64,000 nt of DNA, from NCBI RefSeq assembly GCF_024809975.1, contig NZ_JANUDY010000010.1, positions 1 to 64,000 on the forward strand, read 5' to 3'. The DNA comes from Comamonas sp. BIGb0152 (GTDB lineage Bacteria > Pseudomonadota > Gammaproteobacteria > Burkholderiales > Burkholderiaceae_C). The notes beneath the pieces were generated by a model that saw nothing but the letters and a program-made list of their open reading frames with translations, was not told the DNA's origin and did not search any database. Shown piece by piece: positions 1 through 8,005 of this stretch (positions are counted from its first letter, which is position 1; each line of letters begins with the position of its first letter). Both the position numbers and the translations under genes were made by a program.

Positions 1-17
1 AGCAAAGCTTCCTGCCA

Positions 18-94
18 GGAGTGGTAGTTCAGTTGGTTAGAATACCGGCCTGTCACGCCGGGGGTCGCGGGTTCGAGTCCCGTCCACTCCGCCA
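18..94 (+). tRNA. tRNA-Asp (GUC)
   Basis: A complete cloverleaf is readable. The 7-bp acceptor stem pairs GGAGTGG (18-24) with CCACTCC (84-90), followed by discriminator G and an encoded CCA (92-94). The anticodon stem CCGGC/GCCGG closes a loop with anticodon GTC at 52-54, and the T arm contains GGTTCGAGTCC. The G discriminator fits an aspartate tRNA. An intrinsic terminator follows directly. Confidence 0.97.
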
Positions 95-101
95 GATTCC
101 G

Positions 102-136
102 AAAGCCTTCTTGTCATGCGGCAAGAAGGCTTTTTT
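102..136 (+). terminator. Intrinsic terminator of tRNA-Asp
   Basis: An 11-12 bp perfect stem (AAGCCTTCTTG with CAAGAAGGCTT) around an 8-nt loop ends in a run of six T. It lies 8 nt after the CCA end of tRNA-Asp and would end its transcript. Confidence 0.9.
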
Positions 137-163
137 CATGGCTGCTGCATGTCTGCCGCACAG

Positions 164-203
164 AAAAAGCCGATCGCTGGGTTGCCCAGCAGATCGGCTT
201 TTT
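164..203 (-). terminator. Bidirectional terminator downstream of the SDR gene
   Basis: The arms AAAAAGCCGATC and GATCGGCTTTTT flank a second inner stem (GCTGGG/CCCAGC). It is placed just past the stop of the minus-strand dehydrogenase and carries U tracts in both directions, so it can end both that gene and plus-strand readthrough from the tRNA. Confidence 0.85.
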
Positions 204-229
204 GCCTGCAAGGCCCGCAGGCCCCGGGA

Positions 230-988
230 TTACTTGGGTGCCAGGCGAATGGCGCCATCGAGGCGAATCACCTCGCCGTTGAGCATGTCGTTCTCTACGA
301 TATGTTTGACCAGCTTGGCATAGTCCTCGGGGGTGCCCAGGCGGCTGGGGAAGGGCACGCCCGCTGCCAGTGCGTCCTGCACTTCCTGGGGCATGCCAAA
401 CAGCATGGGGGTGCCAAAAATGCCGGGGGCAATGGTCATGTTGCGGATGCCGCTGCGCGCCAGATCGCGGGCAATCGGCAAGGTCATGCCCACTACGCCA
501 CCCTTGGAGGCGGCGTAGGCGGCCTGGCCGATTTGGCCGTCATAGGCAGCCACGCTGGCCGTCGAGATCAGCACGCCGCGCTCGCCAGTGGCTTCGGGTT
601 CGTTGTGGCCCATGGCTTCGGCGCAGAGGCGGATCATGTTGAAGCTGCCGATCAGGTTGACCGTGATGGTCTTGCTGAACACCTCCAGCGAATGGGCGCC
701 CTTTTTGCCGACAGTCTTTTCTGCCGGTGCAATGCCTGCGCAGTTCACCAGGCCAAACAGCTTGCCCAGCGATACGGCCTTGCTCACCACAGCCTGGGCT
801 TGCTCGGCGTTCGACACGTCGCATTGCACAAACGCGCCACCCAGCGCTTGCGCCAGTGCCTGGCCTTTTTCGGCCTGCATGTCGGCGATGACGACGGTCG
901 CGCCTTCTCGCGCCAGCATGCGTGCCGTGCCTTCTCCCAGGCCCGATGCGCCGCCTGTGACGATAAATACCTTGTTGGCGATGTCCAT
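230..988 (-). CDS. SDR family oxidoreductase, 3-hydroxyacyl-CoA dehydrogenase-like
   Basis: A 252-residue classical short-chain dehydrogenase/reductase, normal length for the family. It has the NAD(P)-binding TGGASGLG motif at residues 11-18, an NCAG motif near 82, a catalytic Ser ([11 protein letters not shown]) and the YAASK active-site Tyr/Lys. Overall wording resembles the type-2 3-hydroxyacyl-CoA dehydrogenase group (HSD17B10-like), which oxidises L-3-hydroxyacyl-CoA or branched analogues in fatty acid and isoleucine breakdown. Start ATG at 988 is preceded on the minus strand by GGAGACACAG. It stands alone between the tRNA-Asp terminator and a terminator shared with the iron-binding protein gene. 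The family assignment is firm; the substrate is inferred. Confidence 0.9.
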   Translation of the reverse strand: MDIANKVFIVTGGASGLGEGTARMLAREGATVVIADMQAEKGQALAQALGGAFVQCDVSNAEQAQAVVSKAVSLGKLFGLVNCAGIAPAEKTVGKKGAHSLEVFSKTITVNLIGSFNMIRLCAEAMGHNEPEATGERGVLISTASVAAYDGQIGQAAYAASKGGVVGMTLPIARDLARSGIRNMTIAPGIFGTPMLFGMPQEVQDALAAGVPFPSRLGTPEDYAKLVKHIVENDMLNGEVIRLDGAIRLAPK

Positions 989-1051
989 CGCTGTGTCTCC
1001 TGCTTGTTGAATCAGGCCATCTTAGCTGAGCCAGCCCCTGCGAGCGGGCAC

Positions 1052-1076
1052 AAAAAAAGCCCGCGAACGGGCTTTT
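1052..1076 (-). terminator. Terminator of the Fe-binding protein gene
   Basis: Stem AGCCCG/CGGGCT with a short loop. Read on the minus strand it is followed by seven U, directly after the stop of the 1096-2145 gene and before the SDR gene, so the two minus-strand genes are probably separate transcripts. Confidence 0.8.
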
Positions 1077-1095
1077 AGTGACAGAGTAGGGGTGC

Positions 1096-2145
1096 TTATT
1101 GGAAGCCTGCGCGGTCCAGCATTTGCTGGACCTTGGCCATGTTGCTGCCCACGGCGCTGATGGGGATGGTTTCGCTCTTGAAGGGCTTGTCCTGGGTCAT
1201 GGCCTTGAGCGCAGGGTTGTCGGTCTGCACATTCTTGGCGGCGGGCCACTCGTTGTTGCCGTTGGCGAAATAGGTCTGGGCTTCCGGGCTGGCCAGGTAC
1301 TCCAGGAACTTGACGGCGTTGTCCTTGTTCTTGCTGTACTTGGCGACTGCGCCACCGGCGATGTTCAGGTGCGTACCCCAGCTGCTTTGGTTGGGAAACA
1401 CCACGCTGACCTTGTTGGCGACTGCGACATCGTCGGGGTTGCTGGAGCGCATCAGGCGCGCGAAGTAGTAGCTGTTGGTGACGGCGATATCGCATTCACC
1501 GGCAGCGACGGCCTTGATCTGGTCGGTGTCACCGCCCTTGGGTGGGCGTGCCAGGTTGTCCTTGACGCCTTGCAGCCACTGCTGGGCCTTGGCTTCGCCA
1601 ATGTGCTCGGTCACCGCGCCAAACAAGCTCAGGTTGTAGGGGTGCGAAGCCGAGCGGATGCAGATCTTGCCCTTGTTCTTGGGGTCGGCCAGCTTCTCAT
1701 AGCTGTCCACGTCTTCGGCGTTCACTTTGGCCTTGTTGTAGGCAATGACGCGGGCGCGGGTCGACAGGCCGAACCAGGTGATGCCACCATCGGCTTCCGG
1801 TTGGGCACGCAGGTTGGCAGGGATCACCTCTTCGAGCTTGGCCGAGCGGATCGGCAGGAAGAGCTTGTCTTTTTCGCCGCGATAAAGGCGTGCGGCATCG
1901 ACCATCAGCACCACGTCGGCGGGGGAGGCGGCGCCTTCAGCTTTCAGGCGGGCCACAATGCCTGCGTCGTCAGAGTCCACGCGGTTGATCTTGATGCCAG
2001 TCGCTTTTGTAAAGTTGTTATAGAGCGCTTCATCGGTCGCGTAGTGGCGGGCAGAGTACAGGTTGACCACTTCCTGGGCGTGTGCAGTTGCGGCAGTGGC
2101 TGCCGTGATGGCGCAAGCCAGTGCAAGGATTTTGAAAGAATGCAT
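1096..2145 (-). CDS. Fe(3+) ABC transporter substrate-binding protein
   Basis: A 349-residue periplasmic binding protein of the FbpA/FutA/AfuA type. Residues 1-23 are a Sec signal peptide with an AHA/QE cleavage site. Family wording includes VVNLYSARHYATDEALY near the N terminus, DVVLMVDAARLYRG, the NSYYFARL stretch with the adjacent tyrosines that ligate ferric ion, and an SSWGTHLNIAGGAVAKYSKN-like segment. Such proteins deliver ferric ion to an inner-membrane FbpBC permease. No permease or ATPase gene is adjacent, so partners must be encoded elsewhere or it is an orphan receptor. A perfect palindrome lies about 45 bp upstream and may be its operator. Confidence 0.9.
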   Translation of the reverse strand: MHSFKILALACAITAATAATAHAQEVVNLYSARHYATDEALYNNFTKATGIKINRVDSDDAGIVARLKAEGAASPADVVLMVDAARLYRGEKDKLFLPIRSAKLEEVIPANLRAQPEADGGITWFGLSTRARVIAYNKAKVNAEDVDSYEKLADPKNKGKICIRSASHPYNLSLFGAVTEHIGEAKAQQWLQGVKDNLARPPKGGDTDQIKAVAAGECDIAVTNSYYFARLMRSSNPDDVAVANKVSVVFPNQSSWGTHLNIAGGAVAKYSKNKDNAVKFLEYLASPEAQTYFANGNNEWPAAKNVQTDNPALKAMTQDKPFKSETIPISAVGSNMAKVQQMLDRAGFQ

Positions 2146-2187
2146 AGGGCAAGACGTCTCTGTAAAGTTGGATGTGCGATCTTAATT

Positions 2188-2204
2188 GAAACAAGAATTG
2201 TTTC
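2188..2204. promoter_or_regulatory. Candidate operator upstream of the Fe-binding protein gene
   Basis: GAAACAA-GAA-TTGTTTC is a perfect 7-bp inverted repeat with a 3-bp spacer inside an AT-rich block 43-59 bp upstream of the start. Position and AT content suit a Fur or Fur-like repressor site, but the match to the classical Fur box is only partial, so the regulator is not established. Confidence 0.4.
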
Positions 2205-2291
2205 TATTTAAACCATTGCAGCGCCTGTGCTTATTCAGAGGGTCTTAAGTGCCGGCCTGTTAAGAGCCACTTGCAGGTATCGGCGGTAGAC

Positions 2292-2319
2292 AAAAAAAAG
2301 CCCGGCAAGGCCGGGCTTT
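2292..2319 (-). terminator. Terminator of the phasin gene
   Basis: A perfect 10-bp stem (AAAGCCCGGC/GCCGGGCTTT, 3-nt loop). Read on the minus strand it is followed by a long U run. It lies about 180 bp past the phasin stop; the intervening 3' region holds no gene, only a weak GGCCCAA/TTGGGCC inverted repeat at 2435-2468. Confidence 0.85.
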
Positions 2320-2496
2320 AAAAGGATCCAAGAAACCAGGTTTCGAAAAGATCCAAGGAGACAACTGGGTGCACTGAATGCATCAATGCAATAGGTGTAT
2401 TCTAGGGTTTACCCTTGTCTTTGTCCAGAGGCTGGGCCCAAATTTGACCAAACTGTAGGTCTTGGGCCACACACCGCCTCCGTTCACAGGCCTGAA

Positions 2497-3054
2497 TTAA
2501 CGGCGTTTGGCGGTAGCAGCGCTGACGTTGCCTGCAGCCTTGACGGCGTTGTTGGTGATGGTGTTGAAGTTGGTTTCTGCCACTTCACCCGCTTGCTTGA
2601 CAGCCTTTTGCACGGAGTCATAAGCGTTGTTGGCGGCAGCCACAGCGGTCTTCATCACAGCGACGGCGCTTTCGGAGCCGGCAGGTGCATTCTTGGCCGC
2701 GGTGTCGACAAATTCGTTGAACTTGGATTGGGCTTCAACGGCCTTGTTCTCGAAAGCCTTGCTGAATTCCAGGCTGGTGGCAGCAGCGATTTCGTACAGG
2801 TGGCGGCTGTAAGCGGCGGTCTTTTCAGCCATGGGCTGCAGCAAGCCGCTTTGCACGCTCATCAGGTCTTGGGCGTTCTTGGCATCCAGCACGGCCGAGG
2901 TGTTGGCCGATACGTCGGACAGGGCAGCGCGCGTAGCGGCCACGTTCAGCTCCACCAGCTTTTCCACGCCTTCGAAGGCCTTGTTGGTCAGGCCCAGCAG
3001 GGTTTCCAGATTTGCCTTGTGTGCAGCCAGGATTTGGTCAGGGGTCAATGCCAT
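2497..3054 (-). CDS. Phasin family protein (PHA granule-associated)
   Basis: A 185-residue, alanine-rich, almost wholly helical protein of the phasin_2 family, which coats polyhydroxyalkanoate granules. It begins [20 protein letters not shown], and the family pattern of a GVEKLVELN segment and a long Ala/Lys C terminus is present. The frame stays open further upstream to 3243, but ATG 3054 is chosen because GGAG lies 7 nt before it; the ATG at 3060 would be too close to that site. The upstream region carries a pair of TGC-type boxes like those bound by the PHA repressor PhaR. A terminator follows. PHA synthase genes are not in the window. Confidence 0.92.
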   Translation of the reverse strand: MALTPDQILAAHKANLETLLGLTNKAFEGVEKLVELNVAATRAALSDVSANTSAVLDAKNAQDLMSVQSGLLQPMAEKTAAYSRHLYEIAAATSLEFSKAFENKAVEAQSKFNEFVDTAAKNAPAGSESAVAVMKTAVAAANNAYDSVQKAVKQAGEVAETNFNTITNNAVKAAGNVSAATAKRR

Positions 3055-3140
3055 GTTCATACTCCGTCTCGAAAGAAGTTGTGAAGGTACAAGTCCGGGC
3101 ACGGTACGTGTTCCGGATAGTTGTGCATTGCTCAGAAATT

Positions 3141-3213
3141 TGCTGCACTGCACAATGACTCTATTGTTGGGCATCTGCGCGTCTTTTGCAAGCCTTTTTT
3201 GTGCAGTGCAGCA
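3141..3213. promoter_or_regulatory. PhaR-like operator pair upstream of phasin
   Basis: TGCTGCACTGCACAA (3141-3155) and its exact reverse complement (3199-3213) face each other across 43 bp, about 90-160 bp upstream of the phasin start. Each contains a CTGC-N3-GCA core resembling the TGC-type sites reported for PhaR in PHA-producing proteobacteria. Repression of phasin in the absence of PHA granules is the expected role. Confidence 0.6.
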
Positions 3214-3223
3214 AAAAAGGCTT
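3190..3223. repeat. 34-bp inverted repeat around the distal TGC box
   Basis: AAGCCTTTTTT and AAAAAAGGCTT form a perfect 11-bp inverted repeat flanking the 12-bp core GTGCAGTGCAGC. The core is itself the distal PhaR-like box, so the structure could be an operator embedded in a bidirectional terminator-like stem between the divergent phasin and thioesterase genes. Confidence 0.6.
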
Positions 3224-3450
3224 TCTGGTTTGATTTCAATCACCTACCATTGTTTTGTTGGTTGATAACGCAACAAATCCAGGCACCATTCAGCCAGGCC
3301 GTCAACGAGTCATCTGCAGTTGTAGTGCAGCCATGTGACAGCGCGATGGCAGCCGATGCAGGGGCCTGTCCCCAACGATGCATGGCGGTGCTGGCGCTCG
3401 CCAGCCGCCCACCTAAAATGCCTCCCAACTCTGTGACCAGGATCGCCACG

Positions 3451-3906
3451 ATGTCTTCCCAGCAGCACTCCGAGCGGCCCCAGCCGCAGACCCGTTCTGC
3501 CTACGCGCAGTTTGTGCGTGTCACCACGCGCTGGTCGGACAACGATGCCTACGGGCATGTGAACAACGTCGTCTACTACAGCTGGTTCGATACCGCCGTC
3601 AACCGCCTGCTGATCGACAAGGGGGTGCTCGATATTGAAGCGAGCCCCTGTATTGGCCTGGTGGTGGAGACCCAGTGCCATTATTTTGCGCCGGTGTCCT
3701 ATCCGCAGGATGTGGATGTCGGTGTGCGTGTGGCGCACCTCGGTCAAAGCAGTGTGCGCTATGAACTGGCGATCTTTGTGGCAGGCGAATCGCAAAGCGC
3801 CGCCTGTGGCCATTTTGTGCATGTGTATGTGGACCGCAGCAGCCGCCGCCCCGTGGCGCTGCCCCCGGCCACACGTGAGGCGCTGCAGGCCTTGCAGGTG
3901 TCCTAA
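3451..3906 (+). CDS. Acyl-CoA thioesterase, 4HBT hotdog fold
   Basis: A 151-residue hotdog-fold thioesterase of the YbgC/FadM type. The catalytic signature RWSDNDAYGHVNNVVYYSWF occupies roughly residues 29-48, with the conserved Asp (second D of SDND) and the HVNN motif. Family members hydrolyse acyl-CoA thioesters in the cytosol. ATG 3451 is chosen because GGATCG precedes it and because the conserved domain begins soon after; an in-frame ATG 33 nt upstream is possible. It is divergent from phasin and followed by pncB after 165 bp. The substrate cannot be told from sequence. Confidence 0.85.
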   Translation: MSSQQHSERPQPQTRSAYAQFVRVTTRWSDNDAYGHVNNVVYYSWFDTAVNRLLIDKGVLDIEASPCIGLVVETQCHYFAPVSYPQDVDVGVRVAHLGQSSVRYELAIFVAGESQSAACGHFVHVYVDRSSRRPVALPPATREALQALQVS

Positions 3907-4071
3907 AGGCCCTTGCCCTGCCTTGCAACAGGGCAGCGGGCAATCGCCTACACTTGCCGCTGTTGCGACCTTATGAAAAAGGCGCGGGGTTGAAAAGATG
4001 AGACATGGCGTCTGCCTGTGGCGGCTGGTTGGCTGCTGCGGGTGCTGGCGCGCAACCCTGTGCTGCCAACC

Positions 4072-5325
4072 ATGATTATCCAAAGTCTGCTGGACACTGA
4101 CCTGTACAAGTTCACCATGATGCAGGTAGTGCTGCACCATTTTCCGGGGGCACAGGTGGAATACAAATTCCGCTGCCGCAACCCCGGTGTGCAACTGGCA
4201 CCTTATGTGCAAGAGATTCGCGCAGAAATCCAGCACCTGTGCAGCCTGCGCTTTGCCGATGACGAATTGGCCTACCTGCAGTCGCTGCGCTTTATCAAAA
4301 GTGATTTCATTGATTTTCTGCGGCTCTACCAGCTCAAGGAAAAATACATCACGGTCAGCCCCTTGCCTGGTGGCGAGATCGACATCACCATCACCGGCCC
4401 CTGGCTGCACACCGTGCTGTTCGAGATTCCGGTGTTGGCCATCGTCAACGAGGTCTACTTTCGCAACACCCAGCCCGAGCCCGACTGGGCCGAAGGGCGC
4501 CGGCGTTTGTCGGCCAAGATCACCGCCATGCGTGAGCCGGGGCTGGAGGCGCTGAAGATCGCGGACTACGGAACGCGCCGGCGCTTCAGCCATCGCTGGC
4601 AGCGCGAGGTGCTGGGCAGCCTGGTAGGCGGCTTGGGTGTGGCCACCCACCCGGCCTTGCCTGGTGAGCGGCGCGGCCAGTTGGCCGGTACCAGCAACAC
4701 CTTGTTTGCCCAACAGCTGGGCTTGACGCCCCTGGGCACCATGGCCCATGAATACCTGCAGGCCTGCCAAGCGCTGGGCCCGCGTCTGCGCGAGAGCCAG
4801 ATCTACGGCTTTGACATGTGGGCCAAGGAGTACCGGGGCGATCTGGGCATTGCGCTGTCCGATGTCTATGGCATGGATGCCTTCCTGCGCGACTTTGACC
4901 TGTACTTTTGCAAGCTCTTTGATGGCGCGCGGCATGACAGCGGCGACCCTTTTCTGTGGGGCGAGCGCCTGATTGCCCACTACAAGCTGCACAAGGTCGA
5001 TCCCCTGACCAAGATTTTGATCTTCAGCGATGCGCTGACGATACCGCGCACGATTGCGCTGTTTCAGCGCTTCCAAGGCCGCTGCCAACTGGCCTTTGGA
5101 GTGGGCACCAATCTGACCAATGACCTGGGCTACGAGCCGCTGCAGATCGTCATCAAGATGACCCGCTGCAACGGCCAGCCGGTGGCCAAGATCTCGGACA
5201 CGCCGGGCAAAAGCATGTGCGACGACGAGAAGTACCTGGCCTATCTGCGCCAGGTGTTCAATCTGTCGCCCAGCCAGCATGTGCCGCCCCAGGGCGTGGC
5301 CCCCGCGCCTGCACGTGCGGGTTAA
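4072..5325 (+). CDS. pncB: Nicotinate phosphoribosyltransferase
   Basis: A 417-residue enzyme that converts nicotinate, PRPP and ATP to nicotinate mononucleotide in the Preiss-Handler NAD salvage pathway. The N terminus [18 protein letters not shown] is the family hallmark. Other signals are YGTRRRFS near residue 165, GTSNTLFA, the GTMAHEYLQ histidine (the site autophosphorylated in the enterobacterial enzyme), the [20 protein letters not shown] stretch, and [10 protein letters not shown] for PRPP binding. A short Pro/Gly-rich insertion ([11 protein letters not shown]) precedes GTSN. ATG 4072 is chosen by homology; no strong ribosome site precedes it. It forms a loose plus-strand series with the genes on either side. 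Confidence 0.95.
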   Translation: MIIQSLLDTDLYKFTMMQVVLHHFPGAQVEYKFRCRNPGVQLAPYVQEIRAEIQHLCSLRFADDELAYLQSLRFIKSDFIDFLRLYQLKEKYITVSPLPGGEIDITITGPWLHTVLFEIPVLAIVNEVYFRNTQPEPDWAEGRRRLSAKITAMREPGLEALKIADYGTRRRFSHRWQREVLGSLVGGLGVATHPALPGERRGQLAGTSNTLFAQQLGLTPLGTMAHEYLQACQALGPRLRESQIYGFDMWAKEYRGDLGIALSDVYGMDAFLRDFDLYFCKLFDGARHDSGDPFLWGERLIAHYKLHKVDPLTKILIFSDALTIPRTIALFQRFQGRCQLAFGVGTNLTNDLGYEPLQIVIKMTRCNGQPVAKISDTPGKSMCDDEKYLAYLRQVFNLSPSQHVPPQGVAPAPARAG

Positions 5326-5453
5326 TCGGGATAGCGGCGGCTCTGCTGGAGAGGCCTTTCCCCTTGGCTGCTGACTAAAATCACCGGGCTGCGTGAGCCC
5401 CGGTGTGTGCCGGGCTGCCAAGCATGGAAAAGCACAAACACAAGGAGCAGGCG

Positions 5454-6896
5454 ATGGCGCAGTTAGGGCAGCGATGTGGGGGCTGGAATCGAGGCTGGGG
5501 CAGGGCAGTGCTTGCCGCTTTGCTGGCGGTGCCAGGATGGGCCAGCGCGGCCACGCTCAATGGTGCTGACCTGTCGCTGCTGTGGGGCGTGCCGTTTGCT
5601 GGCATCTTGCTGTCGATCGCGCTGATGCCCTTGTTTCTGCCCCGCTTTTGGCACCACCATTTTGGCAAGGTGGCTGCTTTTTGGGCGCTGGCATTTTTGC
5701 TGCCGTTTGCGGCGGTGTTCGGCCCCGGGCTGGCCGTCGGTAGCCTGGCCCATGCGCTGGTGGCCGAATACATTCCCTTTGTGATCTTGCTCACCGCCTT
5801 GTTCACCGTCTCGGGCGGTATCTACATTCGCGGCAATCTGCATGGCGCGCCCGGTTTGAACACGGCCATCTTGGCGATTGGCGCCGTGCTGGCCAGCTTC
5901 ATGGGCACCACCGGCGCCTCCATGCTGCTCATCCGCCCCCTGATCCGCGCCAATGATGCGCGCAGAAGTTGCGCGCATGTGGTGGTGTTCTTTATCTTCA
6001 TCGTCTCCAACGCCGGGGGCTCGCTCACGCCGCTGGGCGATCCGCCGCTGTTCCTGGGATTTTTGAAGGGCGTGGATTTCTTCTGGACCGTGCGCCATAT
6101 CTTTGCCGAAACCTTTTTCCTGGTGGCCTCGCTGCTGGTGATCTTCTATTTGCTGGACCGCTACATGCTGCGCTTTGATACGCCGATGCCGCACAGCGAC
6201 CCCACGCCCGACACCCATGGCCTGGGCTTTGAGGGCAAGATCAATTTTGTGCTGCTGGGCGCGGTGATTGCACTGGTGCTGATGAGCGGGTTTTGGAAGT
6301 CCGATATCCAATGGGAAGTGGCTGGTGTGGTGGTGGGCCTGCCATCCGTTTTGCGCGACCTGGGGCTGATCATGGTGGCCGTGCTGTCCTTCAAGCTCAC
6401 GCCGGCCTCTGCCCACGCGGCCAACCAGTTTGACTGGGGCCCGATGCAGGAAGTGGCCAAGCTGTTTGCCGGCATTTTCCTGACTATCATCCCCGTCATC
6501 GCGATGCTGCAGGCGGGCACCAACGGGCCTTTTGCTGCCGTGGTGCGCGCGGTGACCCGGCCCGATGGAACGCCCGACCCGGCGATGTACTTCTGGGCGA
6601 CAGGCCTGCTCAGCAGCTTTTTGGACAATGCGCCCACCTACCTGGTGTTCTTCAATACTGCCGGGGCTGATCCGCAGGTGTTGATGACCTCGATGGGCAG
6701 CACCTTGGCGGCTATTTCTGCGGGTGCGGTCTTCATGGGTGCCAATACCTATATCGGCAATGCCCCCAATATGATGGTCAAGGCCATTGCCGAAAGCCGT
6801 GGGGTGCGCATGCCCAGCTTCTTTGGCTACATGGCCTGGTCCTGCGCCATCCTGGTGCCGCTGTTTGTCGTGATGACTTTTATCTGGTTCCGCTGA
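5454..6896 (+). CDS. Sodium:proton antiporter / citrate transporter-like membrane protein
   Basis: A 480-residue polytopic inner-membrane protein of the ion transporter superfamily (NhaD/CitM/ArsB-like fold). A signal-like hydrophobic segment is followed by about 12 hydrophobic helices. The hairpin-type motifs FMGTTGASMLLIRPLIRAN and SNAGGSLTPLGDPPLFLGF, and FLDNAPTYLVFFNTAG in the second half, mark the two inverted repeats typical of the superfamily. Database members of this subgroup are usually named sodium:proton antiporter, but the substrate is unproven. ATG 5454 follows AAGGAG with 6-nt spacing. The downstream dehydrogenase gene starts 20 nt after the stop, suggesting co-transcription. 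Confidence 0.82.
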   Translation: MAQLGQRCGGWNRGWGRAVLAALLAVPGWASAATLNGADLSLLWGVPFAGILLSIALMPLFLPRFWHHHFGKVAAFWALAFLLPFAAVFGPGLAVGSLAHALVAEYIPFVILLTALFTVSGGIYIRGNLHGAPGLNTAILAIGAVLASFMGTTGASMLLIRPLIRANDARRSCAHVVVFFIFIVSNAGGSLTPLGDPPLFLGFLKGVDFFWTVRHIFAETFFLVASLLVIFYLLDRYMLRFDTPMPHSDPTPDTHGLGFEGKINFVLLGAVIALVLMSGFWKSDIQWEVAGVVVGLPSVLRDLGLIMVAVLSFKLTPASAHAANQFDWGPMQEVAKLFAGIFLTIIPVIAMLQAGTNGPFAAVVRAVTRPDGTPDPAMYFWATGLLSSFLDNAPTYLVFFNTAGADPQVLMTSMGSTLAAISAGAVFMGANTYIGNAPNMMVKAIAESRGVRMPSFFGYMAWSCAILVPLFVVMTFIWFR

Positions 6897-6915
6897 ACCC
6901 CCGAGGAAACTGCCG

Positions 6916-7911
6916 ATGTCCCGCCCGAAAATTCTGATTGCCCGCGCCATTTCTCCCGAAGTGGTCACTGTGCTGGAGCAGCACTTCGACGTCCGCGCCA
7001 ACCAAGACGATGTGGCCTGGTCGCCCAGCGAGCTGGCCGAGCGCCTGCAAGGTATGGATGGCGTGCTGACCACTGGCTCGCAACGCATTGATGCGGCCTT
7101 GCTGGCCGCCTGCCCGCAGCTGCAGATTTGCGCCAATATGGCCGTGGGCTACAACAACTTTGACGTGGCCGCGATGACGGCGGCCGGCGTGCAAGCCACC
7201 AATGCGCCCGATGTGCTGACCGAGACCACCGCCGATTTCGGCTTTGCGCTGCTGATGGCCACGGCCCGCCGCATCACCGAGAGCGAGCATTTTCTGCGCG
7301 CCGGCCAGTGGAAGGACTGGCGCTACGACCTGTTTGCCGGTGCCGAGGTGCATGGCAGCACCTTGGGCATTTTGGGCATGGGCCGCATTGGCCAGGCCAT
7401 TGCCCGGCGCGGCGCCCATGGCTTTGGCATGCAGGTGGTGTACCACAACCGCTCGCGGCTCAGCCCCGCGTTGGAGGCCGATTGCAAGGCCCGCTATGTG
7501 GGCAAGCAAGAGCTGCTGAGCACCGCCGACCACCTGGTGCTGGTTGTGCCCTACACCCCTGAAGCCCACCACACGATCGGCGCGGCCGAGATCGCCAGCA
7601 TGAAGCCGACTGCCACGCTGATCAATATCGCGCGCGGCGGTATCGTCGATGATGTGGCGCTGGCCAAGGCCTTGGCGAACCAAACCATCGCCGCTGCCGG
7701 CCTGGATGTGTTTGAGGGCGAGCCTGCGGTACACCCCGACCTGCTGGCACTGTCCAACGTGGTGCTGACGCCGCATATCGCCAGCTCCACCATGGGCACG
7801 CGCCGGGCCATGGCCCAGCTGGCGGCGGACAACCTGATCGCCTACCTGGGCGGCCAGGCGCCGGTCACGCCGGTCAATACCCTGGCGCAAAGCCGTCGCA
7901 GCCCCGATTGA
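6916..7911 (+). CDS. D-2-hydroxyacid dehydrogenase (glyoxylate/hydroxypyruvate reductase type)
   Basis: A 331-residue NAD(P)-dependent D-2-hydroxyacid dehydrogenase. The Rossmann motif LGMGRIGQAIARR lies near residues 153-165. Catalytic Arg is in NIARGGIVDD, Glu in LDVFEGEP and His in LTPHIASST. NMAVGYNNFD and NAPDVLTETTADF are typical of the glyoxylate/hydroxypyruvate reductase (GhrB/GRHPR-like) branch, which reduces glyoxylate or hydroxypyruvate in the cytosol. It starts 20 nt after the membrane protein gene with CGAGGAAACTGCCG before the ATG. A hairpin follows the stop. Confidence 0.9.
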   Translation: MSRPKILIARAISPEVVTVLEQHFDVRANQDDVAWSPSELAERLQGMDGVLTTGSQRIDAALLAACPQLQICANMAVGYNNFDVAAMTAAGVQATNAPDVLTETTADFGFALLMATARRITESEHFLRAGQWKDWRYDLFAGAEVHGSTLGILGMGRIGQAIARRGAHGFGMQVVYHNRSRLSPALEADCKARYVGKQELLSTADHLVLVVPYTPEAHHTIGAAEIASMKPTATLINIARGGIVDDVALAKALANQTIAAAGLDVFEGEPAVHPDLLALSNVVLTPHIASSTMGTRRAMAQLAADNLIAYLGGQAPVTPVNTLAQSRRSPD

Positions 7912-7931
7912 ACCAAAATATTTCAATAAAC

Positions 7932-7970
7932 ATAGCTGTTTGTGCCCAGCAGATGGGCGTAAGCAGCTAT
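7932..7970. repeat. REP-like intergenic hairpin, possible terminator
   Basis: ATAGCTG and CAGCTAT ends, with inner GCCCA/TGGGC pairing, form an imperfect 39-nt stem-loop followed by TATTTTTG. Its wording resembles the small ATAGCTG...CAGCTAT hairpins scattered through Comamonadaceae intergenic regions. Only one copy is visible here. It would also serve as terminator for the dehydrogenase gene. Confidence 0.55.
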
Positions 7971-8005
7971 TATTTTTGCAGTCTTCTCAACAACGGGGAA
8001 TGGTT

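Noticed and set aside
3310-5421. A 703-residue minus-strand frame
   Set aside because: It runs opposite to the clear thioesterase and pncB genes and has low-complexity Gln/His/Arg-rich wording, a typical GC-rich shadow.
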